This document shows positions 38,190 through 49,296 of a stretch of DNA of 64,000 nucleotides, piece by piece. The stretch is taken from NCBI GenBank assembly GCA_036365515.1, contig CM070873.1, forward strand, positions 78,592,029 through 78,656,028. Reading direction: 5' to 3'. Under the pieces are notes generated by a model. The model was not told the DNA's origin and made no database searches. It was given only the letters and a program-made list of their open reading frames with translations. Within the stretch, counting starts at the first letter, position 1, and each line of letters starts with the position of its first letter. The stretch is from Torymus aiolomorphi. Lineage: Eukaryota > Arthropoda > Insecta > Hymenoptera > Torymidae. A program made the position numbers and the translations under genes.

Positions 38190-39235
38190 ATTAAAATAAT
38201 TTTCGCCCACACGGGCGTAACGTACGTAGGTTCTGTAAGGTTTTGTAGGAGTATGTGAGCTATGCGCCTCTTAGGCGTTAAGTAGTACTTTATGCCCGCT
38301 GACTGAATATTTTTGAAGTTACAACGTGGGCGTAAAATTTAATTTTACACGCAAGGTACGAAAAGTTTTATTATGTCACTCAAGTTAACTTATGGGTACT
38401 TGACTACAATAAATTGATTTCAGTACTTTCTTGTGTTTAATTTGCATAGAAAAAGGAACAAATTTGAATACATTTCTGAGAACAGTCATACAGTTGTGTC
38501 CGAGAGTTGTTTGCATTACTTGACCATCGATAATTGATTTCACAACTTCGTTTGTTTGATTTACAATGAACGATTTGAATATACTTACATATAATTTGTT
38601 CAGCATACATTTACTCGAAGAAGTAAAAGACTTTTTCACTGGTATTTATTTGATTTCTTTTAAAAAATCATAAATATTATTATTTTATAGATTTACAGAA
38701 AAAACGTCTATACTTGCCTTATTTTATACTTTCGTAGAAAGTTTTATATTCACAATATTATTATTTGTACAGTCATGAAAAAAATTATTACCATTTGCAG
38801 AGAGTGCTTATTGAATAGATGAGATTCGAAGAAATAAAAGGACTAGACAACAATAAAATTGTGTTGAAACGTACTTAAAAAATTATTTGTTTTAAAAAAC
38901 GTGTTGATGGTTTTAAAAAAATATTTAAGCTCTCATTAAAGTTTTTGGTACTCAGTTTGACGGATGTTGAGAGAAATGGAGAGAGGGAGAGAGAAGGGAG
39001 GGAAAGAGAGGGAGGGAGAGAGAGAGGGCGAGAGAGACAGGGGGAGAAAGAGAGGGAGGGAGAGAGAGTTTTATAAACAGCAAGATGACAGTGAGTAAGA
39101 CTGCCGCTACCGTATTTTGAAGAGTTTCATTAATTGTTACAGATTATTATGTATGTGTTTAAAACGGGTAAGCAATATATTTTTTGTAAAATTACATTAT
39201 ATTTAACTATAAAAACTTCTTTTATGTTCCAGAAA
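38190..39235. other. AT-rich spacer with GA-rich tract
   Basis: No intact gene. 38960-39068 is an impure GAGAGGGAGAG low-complexity tract. An 84-codon minus frame at 38385-38639 holds two degenerate copies of a segment (VVKSIIDGQVMQ and VLKSIYCSQVPI), so this stretch derives from an old local duplication; no family recognised. Confidence 0.45.
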
Positions 39236-40568
39236 GAAGAAAAAAACCGCTGCCAATTCATTAGCCCGTAGCTTCTTCAACCGTAATTTGTTGATTCCTT
39301 TAATTAATTTTTAATAACAAAATTTATAATTTTTTAAAAAATTTATTGCATAATTATAATTAAATTCATTTATGAATATTAAAAATTGTTAATTTTTAAA
39401 TTTATTTATTTATTTATTATTTATTTATATCAAATTTATATAAATTTTGAGCTGATAAATAAAGTTATCATTTGAAATAGAAGTAAAATATGTATATTTT
39501 ATAATAAAACAAATAGCTATCACGGTTGTTTTGTTATTAACAAAAACGTGTTTTTTTTATATTTCATAATTCATATTTTTTAAGAAAAAAAAAATTTATA
39601 GCTATCATTGTTCTTTTGATATTAACAAAAATGTGTTTTTTTAAAAAAGTTCATAACTCACAAATAAATTATAATAATGCAGAATATAATGGATTCATAA
39701 TGCATAATTCATAATTATAATAGATTATAATAGATATAATTTTTAAACATTATAATTCATTTTGTTGGTTGGTTTTTTAAAAATTAAAAAAATACTGATG
39801 ATAACATCACTGGAGTTATGAGTTTTTAACAAAAAACACGTTTTTGTTTTTGATGATAACTAAAGAACTGTGATAGATAGAAAATTAATTTTTTTAGAAA
39901 ATATAGGTATTTTAATTCTCTTTCGAATGCCATCCACCCCATTCAGATACATAGAGCCGTTCTCGAGAAATTACGATTTTAAAAAAATGTCAAAAAATTT
40001 TTAACCTCAAATATCTCTGAAATTTATGGACCAATCATTTTGCCCAAAGAACTCGACCAAGAACTATAAAAAATCTACCTATTAAGTCAATTTTACTCTT
40101 GTAATCGTTGGACATACAAAACTGATTTTTTTCATTTTTCAATTTTTTACTCAAAATCTAGCCTACAGACTGTATTCAAATTTTAACAGATTATAGCTAT
40201 TTATATTCTGTATTATCATGATTTTTCTCAAAAAAATTGACCGTTAAGTTTAGGAGTTATAAGCTTCTAAAGAAAAAAACGTTTTTGTTAATAACAAAAG
40301 AACTGTGATAGCTAGAAACTTTTTTTTTTTAGAAAATATAGGTATTTTAATTCTCTTTCGAACGCTACCCATCAGAATCGAATAACTCGATCCTATCATT
40401 AAAAAAAATAAAAAAACAGTTTTGAGAAAATCGAAAATTTGGAAAAAAACAAAAACGCATCGCCCCAATCAAAAAAACAGATTTTTGACCCGCCATCACG
40501 CAAAAAAAAACAAAAAAAAATGAGACCTGTCCGGTCAAAATCGACCGAGTAGAAGCTGAGATCCAGGT

Positions 40569-40618
<50 letters not shown>

Positions 40619-40621
40619 ACA

Positions 40622-40719
<98 letters not shown>

Positions 40720-40862
40720 AACACACACACACACGCGCATCCATACAGACATTTTTCAAAAACCATGTATTTTGATTCCTAACACCTCGGAACGTAATTA
40801 TAACATGTTTTTACAACAACTCAAAAATTTACTATCACAAAGCTTCCTCTAGGAGGAAGCAA
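39236..40862. repeat. Family B repeat, copy 1
   Basis: Starts with the block AAACCGCTGCCAATTCATTA followed by GCTTCTTC and ends in the perfect hairpin GCTTCCTCTAGGAGGAAGC (40842-40860) plus AAAA. Inside are AT-rich modules with the words ACCTCAAATATCTCTGAAAT and CCGTTCTCGAGAAATTACG, and near the end an (AC)n tract preceded by GTAGAAGCTGAGATCCAGG. The same order recurs at 52181-54628. Non-coding. Class unknown: the end hairpin recalls Helitrons, but no CTRR end follows it. Confidence 0.75.
40572..40736. repeat. (AC)n microsatellite
   Basis: About 165 bp of AC dinucleotides with occasional AA/AT/AG interruptions, an internal component of the family B repeat. The Cys/Val and Thr/His translations are artefacts. 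Confidence 0.97.
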
Positions 40863-40949
40863 AATTGGGAACTTAATGGCTCAATATTTTTCAAGTTTTA
40901 TTGAATTTTCATTTAACAGGGGTTTTTTATAAAATATTGTTTTCAAGAC

Positions 40950-41275
40950 TTTGGCGTAGCTTTTAAAAATCGGTACTCGACAAATTTTCATGGGACAAGG
41001 CCTAAAATACTCTAAATCCATCCAGTTTTCTATCTAAGAGTTGAAAATATAACTTTTTTGGAAACTACTATTTTTGAAATGCTAAAATCCACAAAAAAAC
41101 ATGAAAATTCATAAAATTCATGAATTAAAAGTAGTTTTTCTATTAAAAAAATATTTGTTTCAAGAAACTTGATGTTTCCAACTCTTAGGTAGAAAACTGG
41201 ATGGATTTAGAGTATTCTAGGCCTTGTCCCATGAAAATTTATTGAGTACTTGTTTTCAAAAACTACGTCAAAGGA
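40950..41275. mobile_element. Fold-back element
   Basis: Inverted arms of about 140 bp, with CATGGGACAAGGCCTAAAAT and TCCATCCAGTTTTCTATCTA in the left arm and their reverse complements in the right. A short AT-rich loop lies between them. No coding potential. Confidence 0.78.
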
Positions 41276-41637
41276 AAAATCTTGGTAATGCAATATCTCT
41301 GAGTAACATTGGTCTACAGATTATATCTCGGGCCATTTTATCAGAAATAGTGCCTATTTATGATATACTATTAGTATATGTAATTAATTATATTTCATTT
41401 TATTTTTTCAGGTGGTTTTGGCCTGAAAGACCTATAGGTCTATGACCCCCTTAAGTAGTATATTTCGTTCCTTAGGAACCTTCCGGTTTCACTTTCATGA
41501 TCCACTCGTCTTCAAAATATTTTGTAAATTTATCAAAATAAGATCCGTGATTCGTTATATATTCGTAACTTAGAAAAACGAAAGCTCTGTTTATCATATG
41601 GCTTGGCAGGAAAGCTAAGGCCATGAATTTTTTAAGA

Positions 41638-41641
41638 ACAT
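41638..41641. repeat. Target-site duplication, left (ACAT)
   Basis: ACAT before the second solo LTR matches ACAT after its end at 43642-43645 (and after the duplicated inner end at 43346-43349). Confidence 0.65.
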
Positions 41642-42158
41642 TGACGTTCGCGACGGTTGCTTACTTATTCTTTTTTATTTTTTTTTTCTCATTGTCAAAT
41701 TTTTGAGAAATAGTCAAGGCCCGACTTTTTCCCAGAAGGTATCGAACGTTCACACACTCCGCGAGCTTCGGAGAAGCTCGCGTCACGAGTCGGTCGACGG
41801 GTCGCGCGGGCCGCGCCCGCGGACTTACAGGGAGGAGAGCGAGCCGCTTGCAACCCCAACAGCAGCCTATCTGCTGACTATTTGCCGCCGCTTTGCGGGA
41901 ACCAATCAGCCAGCGTGAACCCTCACCGAGGTATCTTTTTAAATCCAAGATTTCGGAGCAGCACTCGCCCTCCGCGCTCGGCCGAAGATGGGCCTCCTCT
42001 CACCAGGCTCTCGCTCCAGGTGAGCCTGCTCCCCCCGCCATCAGTGACTTTCGCTACAGGCGTACGGGGAGTCCTGACCCTCGCCAAGTGCGGAGATCCT
42101 CCGCTCAGGCAAAAAGGGAGGTGACACCTCGAGCCACGTTCGGTGTCACCGGGACATA

Positions 42159-43419
42159 CACTGGGAGAAGAATTTTGGAATATTTACAAAAAACTTAGAG
42201 AAATTTTACTATATTAGTTTTAGAATCCGATCACAGACTGTCCATCTAGTAATTTTTATTAGCCAGTATAGCAAGTTTTGTAATGTCCGAAAAATACAGA
42301 AAAAAATGATTTTTAGCCAATTGTTTATATACGTTTAAATATTATGATGAAAAAAAACCTCCGGGGCGGGAAATCGAACCTGGGTCTCCTAGTTGAAAGG
42401 CGAACTTCTTACCGACTGCGCCACCGCGTACACTTGCGTGTTTATAATCCGAATCGTCTACATATGTTACATTATACTGACACTCTTAAAGTGAATTCGT
42501 TCTTCACGTATTTTTAAAATAATTTTGTAATGAGTACATAGAGAATTATTTGAATGGATAAATTAATTAATTATACGAGTGTTAATTAAAGTTATTTATA
42601 GTGAAATTATATCGTTTTAAATTAGTTGTTAAGACTACATCATTGCAGGTTATGACGAGTTAAGCGCGCATGCCCTCGTGTTTTGTTTATAGCGCGCATG
42701 CGCAGCGCTGCACATATACTGTATATATCGTAAAAATTACTATACTGTCTTGTAAATTCTATCAGCTCTATAGGAAAAATTCTTATAAAGTCTAAGAATA
42801 TTTGCCAGTTGCCTGGTAAAATTTATGACTTGTGATTTTTACTATACTGTCTAATAATTTTTCCAACTTTTTTATGTTAAATTTTACAATACTTTTCTTG
42901 TAGTTTTTCTTAGTCAAACTGTAAAAATTATTAGAAATCTAATAAATAAGTCACTTATACCAGTATGTGGTCAGATTGCGCGTACAGTATAGTAATTTTA
43001 ACCAATCGTCTCATAATTATTCCAAAAAATTTTCTAAATTTTCGAGAAAATGCTCTAAAAAAGAAGGCTGCTGTTAAAAAGAACAAAAAAGAAAATCGCG
43101 TGAAGCACGATGTTGACGTCAGAGAGAGTCTCCCTGGAGAGAGTCTCGTGAGACCGTGAAGAAACGCGACCCCGAACCGTTTGACACCTCATTTATTTGT
43201 TTAATTTTACTTTAGTTTATTTTATTAATTTTGCTCTACCGTTAGAAGTATCTTATATTTTAACCATAATTTTTATTTTACTGTATTTAATTACATTTAT
43301 CCTCATCCTCATCCTCATGCTCTCGCCGACGCTGAGCTGACGTCAACATCGTGCTTCACGCGATTTTCTTTTTTGTTCTTTTTAACAGCAGCCTTCTTTT
43401 TTAGAGCATTTTCTCAGTG
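42159..43419. mobile_element. TA-flanked element inserted in solo LTR
   Basis: Starts CACTGGGAGAA after TA (42157-42158) and ends TTTTCTCAGTG before TA (43420-43421), splitting the LTR between GGGACA and GCAACACCC. The terminal match is short (CACTGRGARAA). It contains a minus-strand tRNA-like segment (42361-42432) and, at its right side, an inverted pair (about 43039-43123 with 43336-43413) enclosing a duplicate of the LTR 3' end. Resembles the tRNA-bearing element at 18598-19600. Confidence 0.6.
42361..42432 (-). other. tRNA-like segment in TA-flanked element
   Basis: On the minus strand it begins GTACGCGGTGGCGCAGTCGG and contains a five-position anticodon-type stem (one mismatch) around a 7-base loop TTCAACT (anticodon position CAA) and a B box GGTTCGATTTCC. 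The T-stem pairing is poor and no long variable arm is present, so it is a tRNA-like relic or Pol III promoter and not a functional tRNA-Leu. Confidence 0.6.
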
Positions 43420-43715
43420 TAGCAACACCCTGGAGAGAGTCTCGTGAGACCGTGAAGAAACGCGACCCCGAACCGTTTGACACCTCATTTATTTGTTTAA
43501 TTTTACTTTAGTTTATTTTATTAATTTTGCTCTACCGTTAGAAGTATCTTATATTTTAACCATAATTTTTATTTTACTGTATTTAATTACATTTATCCTC
43601 ATCCTCATCCTCATGCTCTCGCCGACGCTGAGCTGACGTCAACATCGTGCTTCACGCGATTTTCTTTTTTGTTCTTTTTAACAGCAGCCTTCTTTTTTAG
43701 AGCATTTTTAAAAAT
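43124..43715. repeat. Direct duplication of LTR 3' end and flank, 296-bp offset
   Basis: From CCCTGGAGAGAG (43132 and 43428) to TTAGAGCATTTT (about 43411 and 43707) the same sequence appears twice at an offset of 296 bp, including the LTR end, the ACAT flank and the following host DNA. The copies look almost identical, so the event is recent relative to the insertions. Confidence 0.85.
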
Positions 43716-43798
43716 AGCCTGATGAAAAACGAAGTTGCTTGAAATGTATTGTATAACTGTTTTATGAAAATACTAAATCTAATTATAAAATTGCTTAC

Positions 43799-43994
43799 TT
43801 GGCAAAAATGAAAAAAAACATCCACTTATTAAAATATTCGGAAAAGCCAACCGCATTGCCTTTCGCATCCCCTTTTCATAATCCGATATCACTCTTTCTG
43901 GTTGTAGCTTGAATTTGTCGCGTATGAAATCAATTACTACCTTGTAATCTCCGGTCTTCCTACCGGACATAAGAACATAGAAGATTGGGCAAGC
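43799..43994 (-). pseudogene. MULE-type transposase exon (second half of catalytic domain)
   Basis: Minus-strand exon bounded by TTTACAG|GCTTGC and GCCAA|GTAAGC. It reads ACPIFYVLMSGRKTGDY, then VVIDFIRDKF and VISDYEKGMRKAMRLAFPNI, and ends in a G-C-F-F-x-F-C segment. This matches the MULE transposase domain (second catalytic Asp in the SDYE segment, the conserved FHF/CFFHF region after it). A run of eight T at the end is one base too long for the frame that would continue into the conserved His-Phe-Cys-Gln and the splice site. Belongs with the exons at 45392-45574 and 51322-51519. Confidence 0.72.
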
Positions 43995-44042
43995 CTGTAA
44001 ATAAATTATTTATTGTAGGTTTGAAAAGGAGAATATTAACAA

Positions 44043-44917
44043 TGCTTTCATGATAGCGAGTGCACGAGCGCAAAGCTACGAGAAAACTGATTCGTATGCA
44101 CTAGCTTTACTAGTGGTGGACTTGGACGTGAGAACACTCCCCCGATCGCGAGTGAGTTCATGTATATGCTTAAGCTTGGGATTTATCCCGTGACCATGTC
44201 CTTGAGCTTGTGGACAGAGCCGTGTGCGTCCGCGCTTGACCTTACATCCACCCAGTCTTGGTGAGCACAGGCAAAGACACGGGCCCTCGCGAATATTCTC
44301 GTGCGCGCGGAAGAAGCCACGAGTCCTCGTTTGGATCCTCGCAAGCTCACGTAAGTCCCTGTGCTCGTGTGTGCCTTTACGCGTTTAGCAATATCCCCGG
44401 CGCTTGCCATGCCTCCGCGCCTCGCGTATACTCCGCGTCATTGCATATTCCCTGCGGCCTCGCGTATATCCCCACACGCGCGAAGGTCCAGGGTAATAGT
44501 CGAGGGCGTAGAGATATACGCGAGGCCGCAGGGAATACACGAGGGCGCGGAGACATGCGCAAGCGCCGGGGATATTCGTGAACGCGCGGGGACACATACG
44601 AGCACAGGATCTTACGTGAGTTTGAGGGGATTCAAACGAGGGCTCGTGGCTTCCTCGGCGCGCATGAGGATATTCGCAAGGGCCCGCGTCTTTGCCTGTG
44701 CGCACCAACACTGGCTGGATGTAAGGTCAAACGCGGATGCACACGGCTCTGTCCACAAGCTCAAGGGCACGGTCAACAGATCAATCCCAAGCTTAAGCGT
44801 ACACATGAACTCACTCGCGAACGGGGGAGTGTTCTCACGTCAAGCCCACCACTAGTGAAGCCTCGTTTCCCGAGCGCGTACAAGCTTTACGCTTGTGTAC
44901 TCGCTATCGTGAAAGCA
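44043..44917. mobile_element. GC-rich fold-back element
   Basis: An 875-bp imperfect palindrome (TGCTTTCATGATAGCGAG at left, its reverse complement at right; centre near 44490) with much higher GC and CpG content than its surroundings. The long open frames on both strands (up to 164 codons) mirror each other across the palindrome and are not genes. It lies between two MULE exons, i.e. in the intron of the minus-strand gene. Confidence 0.78.
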
Positions 44918-45391
44918 CTGGAACGATCGGGCGTTAAGTTAAGGTAGTACTTTCGCTACGTCGATAGTCAAAATGAGTCCGCTTTTTATTTCTTGTTTAT
45001 TTACGAGATATATTTTGCTAAAGAAGCTGCACAGATGAACGTACGCGAAATAATGATTATGCGTTCGTCATAATTATTATTAAAAAGTTCCATGCAGAAG
45101 CGGATTTGACTTAATTTTTTATGTTATTTTTTAATACGTATATCTTCGTAACATAGTTTTCGAAAATGATAAATATTCATTAAATATTTCTCTTACTATG
45201 AAAATTCTCAAAACAATAATGTTTACAGAACAATTAATTGAAACTACAAAAAGACTGATTATAAAAATGCTAATATCTTTTCTCCAACGTCGGCTGGCCT
45301 CATCAAATTTTGTTGTCACTTTTACATCAAAATATATAAGTATATAAAGTTTCGTCAAAATCTCAATGGTAATTCTGTAGCGGCGTATTAC

Positions 45392-45574
45392 CTTTTTGTT
45401 TTTTTTTCTGCCATCACTATTAAAAACTGTTGGGCTTCTTTTATTCGTGGTACAACAGAAAATGTGGCGTCCATGAACCATTTCTTTGAATCGCGAGTAG
45501 CTTCGATGAAGCATTCATCATATAAAACTATGTGTGTTCTATCTCCTGCTTCAACAACCGCGGTGGTCTTATAC
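45392..45574 (-). pseudogene. MULE-type transposase exon (first half of catalytic domain)
   Basis: Minus-strand exon with acceptor TTTTTAG|GTATAAG and donor AAAAAG|GTAATAC. It contains SKKWFMDATFSVVPRIKEAQ and LIVMAEKK. The DATF Asp is where MULE transposases have their first catalytic Asp (typical form DGTF/DATF followed by VP). Spliced to the exon at 43994 it would continue into the second half of the domain, but the A9 run near its end leaves it one base short of the required phase. Confidence 0.72.
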
Positions 45575-45887
45575 CTAAAAATTTTCAAAAATTCAAATTT
45601 TTTTCTATTGAATTTTATAATTATATATGTTATTTCGAACCTAAAAAAATAGTTCGGATGAAGAATTAAAAAAGTTTTAGATGATATATCTAAAAAAATT
45701 TACTATCTTTAAAATGACTTAAGGGGGTCAGACACCTTTACAATTTTCTTCATAAAATGACCTGAAAAAAATTAGTTTTCATAATTAGAAATATTTAGAA
45801 GTAATATCCTAAAAATATATTCAATTTATGATAAAATGAGACCCAAAAAAAATTTTTGATCGATTTTAACCAAATATATGGCCATTT

Positions 45888-46238
45888 CAAAATTTTTGCT
45901 CTGCCGTCGACTCCAGATTCAGGAACTGCATATATTTTAGTGGGAGAGGTCCTAAAATTTTGGTATTTTATATGACTATTGACTGAAGAGTTGTACGTAT
46001 CCAATTTATTTGATTAAATAATTTTTTACGGTCAAAAATTGCTAAAAAATCTTAAATTTAAGTGAAATTCAGATTTTTTAGCAATCTTTGACCGTAAAAA
46101 ATTATTTAATCAAATAAAAATTGGATACATTCAAGTCTTCAGTCAATAGACATATAAAATACCAAAATTTTAGGACCTCTCCCATTAAAATATATGCAGT
46201 TCCTGAATCTGGAGTCGACGGCAGAGCTCAAAATTTTA
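45888..46238. mobile_element. Fold-back element
   Basis: Arms of about 165 bp with GCTCTGCCGTCGACTCCAGA at the left and its reverse complement at the right, centred near 46063 at a TTAAATTTAAG-type core. The ORF 45795-46004 is part of the palindrome. No coding value. Confidence 0.8.
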
Positions 46239-48456
46239 CATTATGTAGAAAACAGCTTTAAAGATAAAATTACTAAAATACTTCTTTATTTCTTTTTCTT
46301 TAATTTTACATTTAGAACAAATATTCTGGTACCTCAGTATACGATCTATCAGACTTGTAAGCTATGAGCACACGTAACAGTCATATCCACATCAGTCAGT
46401 CAAGGTTGTTAAGTGGTTTAACATGTAGATCCTTTGGTGCTTTTAAATCCATATGTTTTTAATAATCTTTATCACATATTATATTAGATTCTTATAGATA
46501 TACTGAGGTAAATAAAGAATGTGTTGAGAAATCCAAAATCCTTCATGCATGTTATCAAGCAAGTATCGCCATAGCCAAATGCTTGACAAAATGTTTATAG
46601 CAGCAACACTCCTATATTGATCTTCTTTTAATGTCTGATAAGGTGAACTTCTTTACTTGTCCTTCATTATTCTTTTTCACATATAATATTATTACTTAAT
46701 AAAAAGAATACGACTGATATATATTTATTGCAGTGCATAACTGTTTTTACTTCAGAAAATAAAATGTCAATTATATCATAGTGAGATTCAGGCAATGGCT
46801 GATAATGGTAGCTTTCTGGCAGAAGCGAAGGTTCCATAACATTTTTCTGCACAATAGCATATCTTTCGCTTCTTTTAAAAGTTGATTTAAATCTGTACAC
46901 TAAATGTTTTTTGTAATAGTCAGTATAGATTTAATTTTTCTTTAGTATCAATCCCTGTTATTTTAAGTATAAAGTTTGTAATAAAAGTTCAAGTACCAAA
47001 AGCTATTTCTAAAATTTTAATTCAACTGTCACACGTATTATTCAAACACTTTTAAAAACTGATTTAAAATACCTTTACGTATTATAATACACTAAATGTT
47101 TACTCCCAAATTCGTTGGAAACAATGAAAATTAAGAACAACACTTTGTATAGAAAAGGTGCTGATGCTGATACCACAGTGTTTATATGAAATGACAGCTG
47201 TGCATGTTTACATTGCTTGCGGACTTTTACAAAGGTTAAAATCAGCTCTATTACAATAAAGGAGTGAGCTGTGAGCCTGTGAGAAGCTATCGTTGATAAG
47301 TCAGGTTGCTACGGTGCCAACTTAACTGCTATATAAGTTTTAAAATCAAATTTTTATTTTTGTCAAAAATACCGTCCATAAATTATATTATTTATTTTTT
47401 ATCTTTAAATTAATTTTTAAAATATTATTTTTGGATCTTTTAAAGTATATACAGATATTTAGGGTGAGAATTTTAAATATATTAAGAACAGTGAAATGAA
47501 AAAAAAATTAGTAGAAATAATATATGATTATATGTATACAAGGGGAAAAATGTAATTTGAACAAAAACAAATGAAAATCTTTACCAGTGTTTTGTGTATA
47601 TTCTTAAAACAAAAATAGATAATGCTTTAAAACTAATTGGGACATATTCTACAAGTGTTTTTTTAGTAAAATATGTAATAAAAAAAAATTGATTTTTCGT
47701 CATTCTTAAACTTGATTTTTCGTTCATTTCTTTTTATGTAGGTTTCTAATGAGAAAGCATTTAATTTACTTAAATGTAAAAGATATTATTATTATTTAGT
47801 CATATTAGTATTAAAGTGAATTTGTTATAAAAGTGAAAGAAACTATATTGTGTAATTTGAAATTCAATGGTATCGTTTTGTGACCATTTTACATATCTGT
47901 CCCCGTAAGTGACCATCTGATAGTCAAAAATTCAACAGAAATTCTCTATATTAATACTCCCTTTTAACCCTATATAGACATATATGCTTAATTTGTCTCC
48001 TAATACCAAAATAAACACAGCTGCACATCTGATAGCTCATATAAGTATAATCATCAACCATGCGATTCCAACAGAGTTTGTTATGCATAGTTATTCTCTT
48101 AGTGTTTAATTGTATGCATTTGTAAGTGAATTAAGAAATAATTAAATGTGTTATACGTGTAGGTATATCTACATAGTTTTTACAAGGGTAATAATATCAG
48201 CAAACAGTGACAATTTTAAGATTCAAATTTGGGAAGTAGCTTTAGTCTAAGACAGCAATTTTGTATGAAACTTATATAAGATGATTAAAGATATACTGTA
48301 TTAAGATTTAGTTAAGTTTTTTAAAGAAAAACGGTAATAATTATGTTGATCGAATGAAAATAAATACATTCATTTTATGAGAAATGTGAAAGTAAGATTA
48401 TTGCGTTTTGCTCAGAATAGCATATTATTTCATTCAGAAGAGTTGCGCACTATATA
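46239..48456. other. AT-rich intronic spacer
   Basis: AT-rich DNA between MULE-gene exons. One weak candidate exon lies at about 46760-46901 (minus); nothing else is recognised. Confidence 0.35.
46760..46901 (-). pseudogene. Possible extra exon of the minus-strand gene (weak)
   Basis: The minus frame reads FKRSERYAIVQKNVMEPSLL then PESYHYQPLPESHYDIIDIL, between acceptor-like ATTTAG/GTACAG and a donor-like GAA|GTAAAA. The segment looks more protein-like than its surroundings and lies in order between the FLYWCH and MULE exons. The splice phase does not match the other exons and I do not recognise the segment. Confidence 0.2.
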
Positions 48457-49254
48457 CCCTATTGAAAAGACCCTTGTATGAACCCAAATGTGTACCCACA
48501 TGGGTTCTTATAAGAGTTCCCATCATAAGCGTTTCCCAATGAGTTCCCACATGGTTTCCCACATGGGAAACCAACTGGCTAATTGACTGGGAATCCCATG
48601 TGGGGACTTGTATGGGATTCCCGGAGAGTTGACGAAAATTAGTTTGCACACAATTTAAATTATGTATTGTTTAGTCATGCATTAAATATTGTTTAATAAT
48701 AAATATAATAAATTTTCGGATACCATTTTATGCTTTATTAGATAACAAATTGTTAGTTCCCATTGTAAAGGGGATATCAAAACAAGGCAAGCCTTGTAAT
48801 TCGGACTCTTCGTGAAGAGTCATTTGCACGTTTGACTTACACGGCTTATATACTCTCGGCCATCCCGTGTATCCACAGAAAGCACTACCGAAGTGCCACA
48901 TAGCGGATAGATAGCCCAAGCTTCTTTACCGAGAGCCGCCCATCACAAGTTCTCCTTTGTTGCCGCTATGCCGCGCTCCGGTAGTGCTTTCTGTAGATAC
49001 ACGGGATGGCCGAGAGTATATAATCCGTGTAAGTCAAACGTGCAAATGACTTTACGAAGAGTCCGAATTATAAGGCTTGCCTTGATTTTGACATCCCCTT
49101 TACAATGGGAACTAAAAGTTTGTTATCTAATAAAGCATAAAATGGTATCCGAAAATTTATTATTATACAATATTTAATACATTACTAAACAATACTCTTG
49201 TAAGAACCCATGTGGGTACACATTTGGGTTCACACAATGGTCTTTTCAGTAGGG
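48457..49254. mobile_element. TA-flanked TIR element with CCCACATGGG repeats
   Basis: Ends CCCTATTGAAAAGACC and the reverse complement of CCCTACTGAAAAGACC, with TA on both sides (48455-48456 and 49255-49256). Next to the left end, 48487-48625 holds several copies of the palindromic words CCCACATGGG and TTCCCACATGG. Inner long arms (about 48684-48900 and 48965-49190) form a large hairpin around an asymmetric loop. No transposase. Confidence 0.8.
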
Positions 49255-49296
49255 TAATGACTGTCAAGATATAGCTGCACATAAAAATAACATGCC

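Larger units (their letters stand above)
41642..43641. mobile_element. Solo LTR, copy 2, interrupted
   Basis: Begins TGACGTTCGCGACGG and ends GAGCTGACGTCA, homologous to the LTR at 10092-10813. Its two halves (41642-42156 and 43422-43641) are separated by a TA-flanked element, and together would measure about 735 bp, matching the 722 bp of copy 1. An extra copy of the LTR 3' part (from 43132 to 43345) lies inside the insertion. Flanking ACAT duplication differs from the AACG of copy 1, so the two are independent insertions. Confidence 0.72.

Noticed and set aside
40365..40782. Cys/Val- and Thr/His-repeat ORFs (also at 9757, 51891, 54083, 55110 and 62094)
   Set aside because: Translations of GT/AC microsatellites.
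39236..40862. Calling family B a Helitron because of its terminal hairpin
   Set aside because: No TC start or CTRR end flanking the hairpin, AAAA follows it instead, and no Rep/helicase coding is present.
44361..44855. 164-codon and mirror-image ORFs
   Set aside because: They are the two arms of a GC-rich palindrome read on opposite strands.
45131..45514. 127-codon minus-strand ORF
   Set aside because: Overlaps the MULE exon in another frame and continues into AT-rich intron; the exon frame has the conserved motifs.
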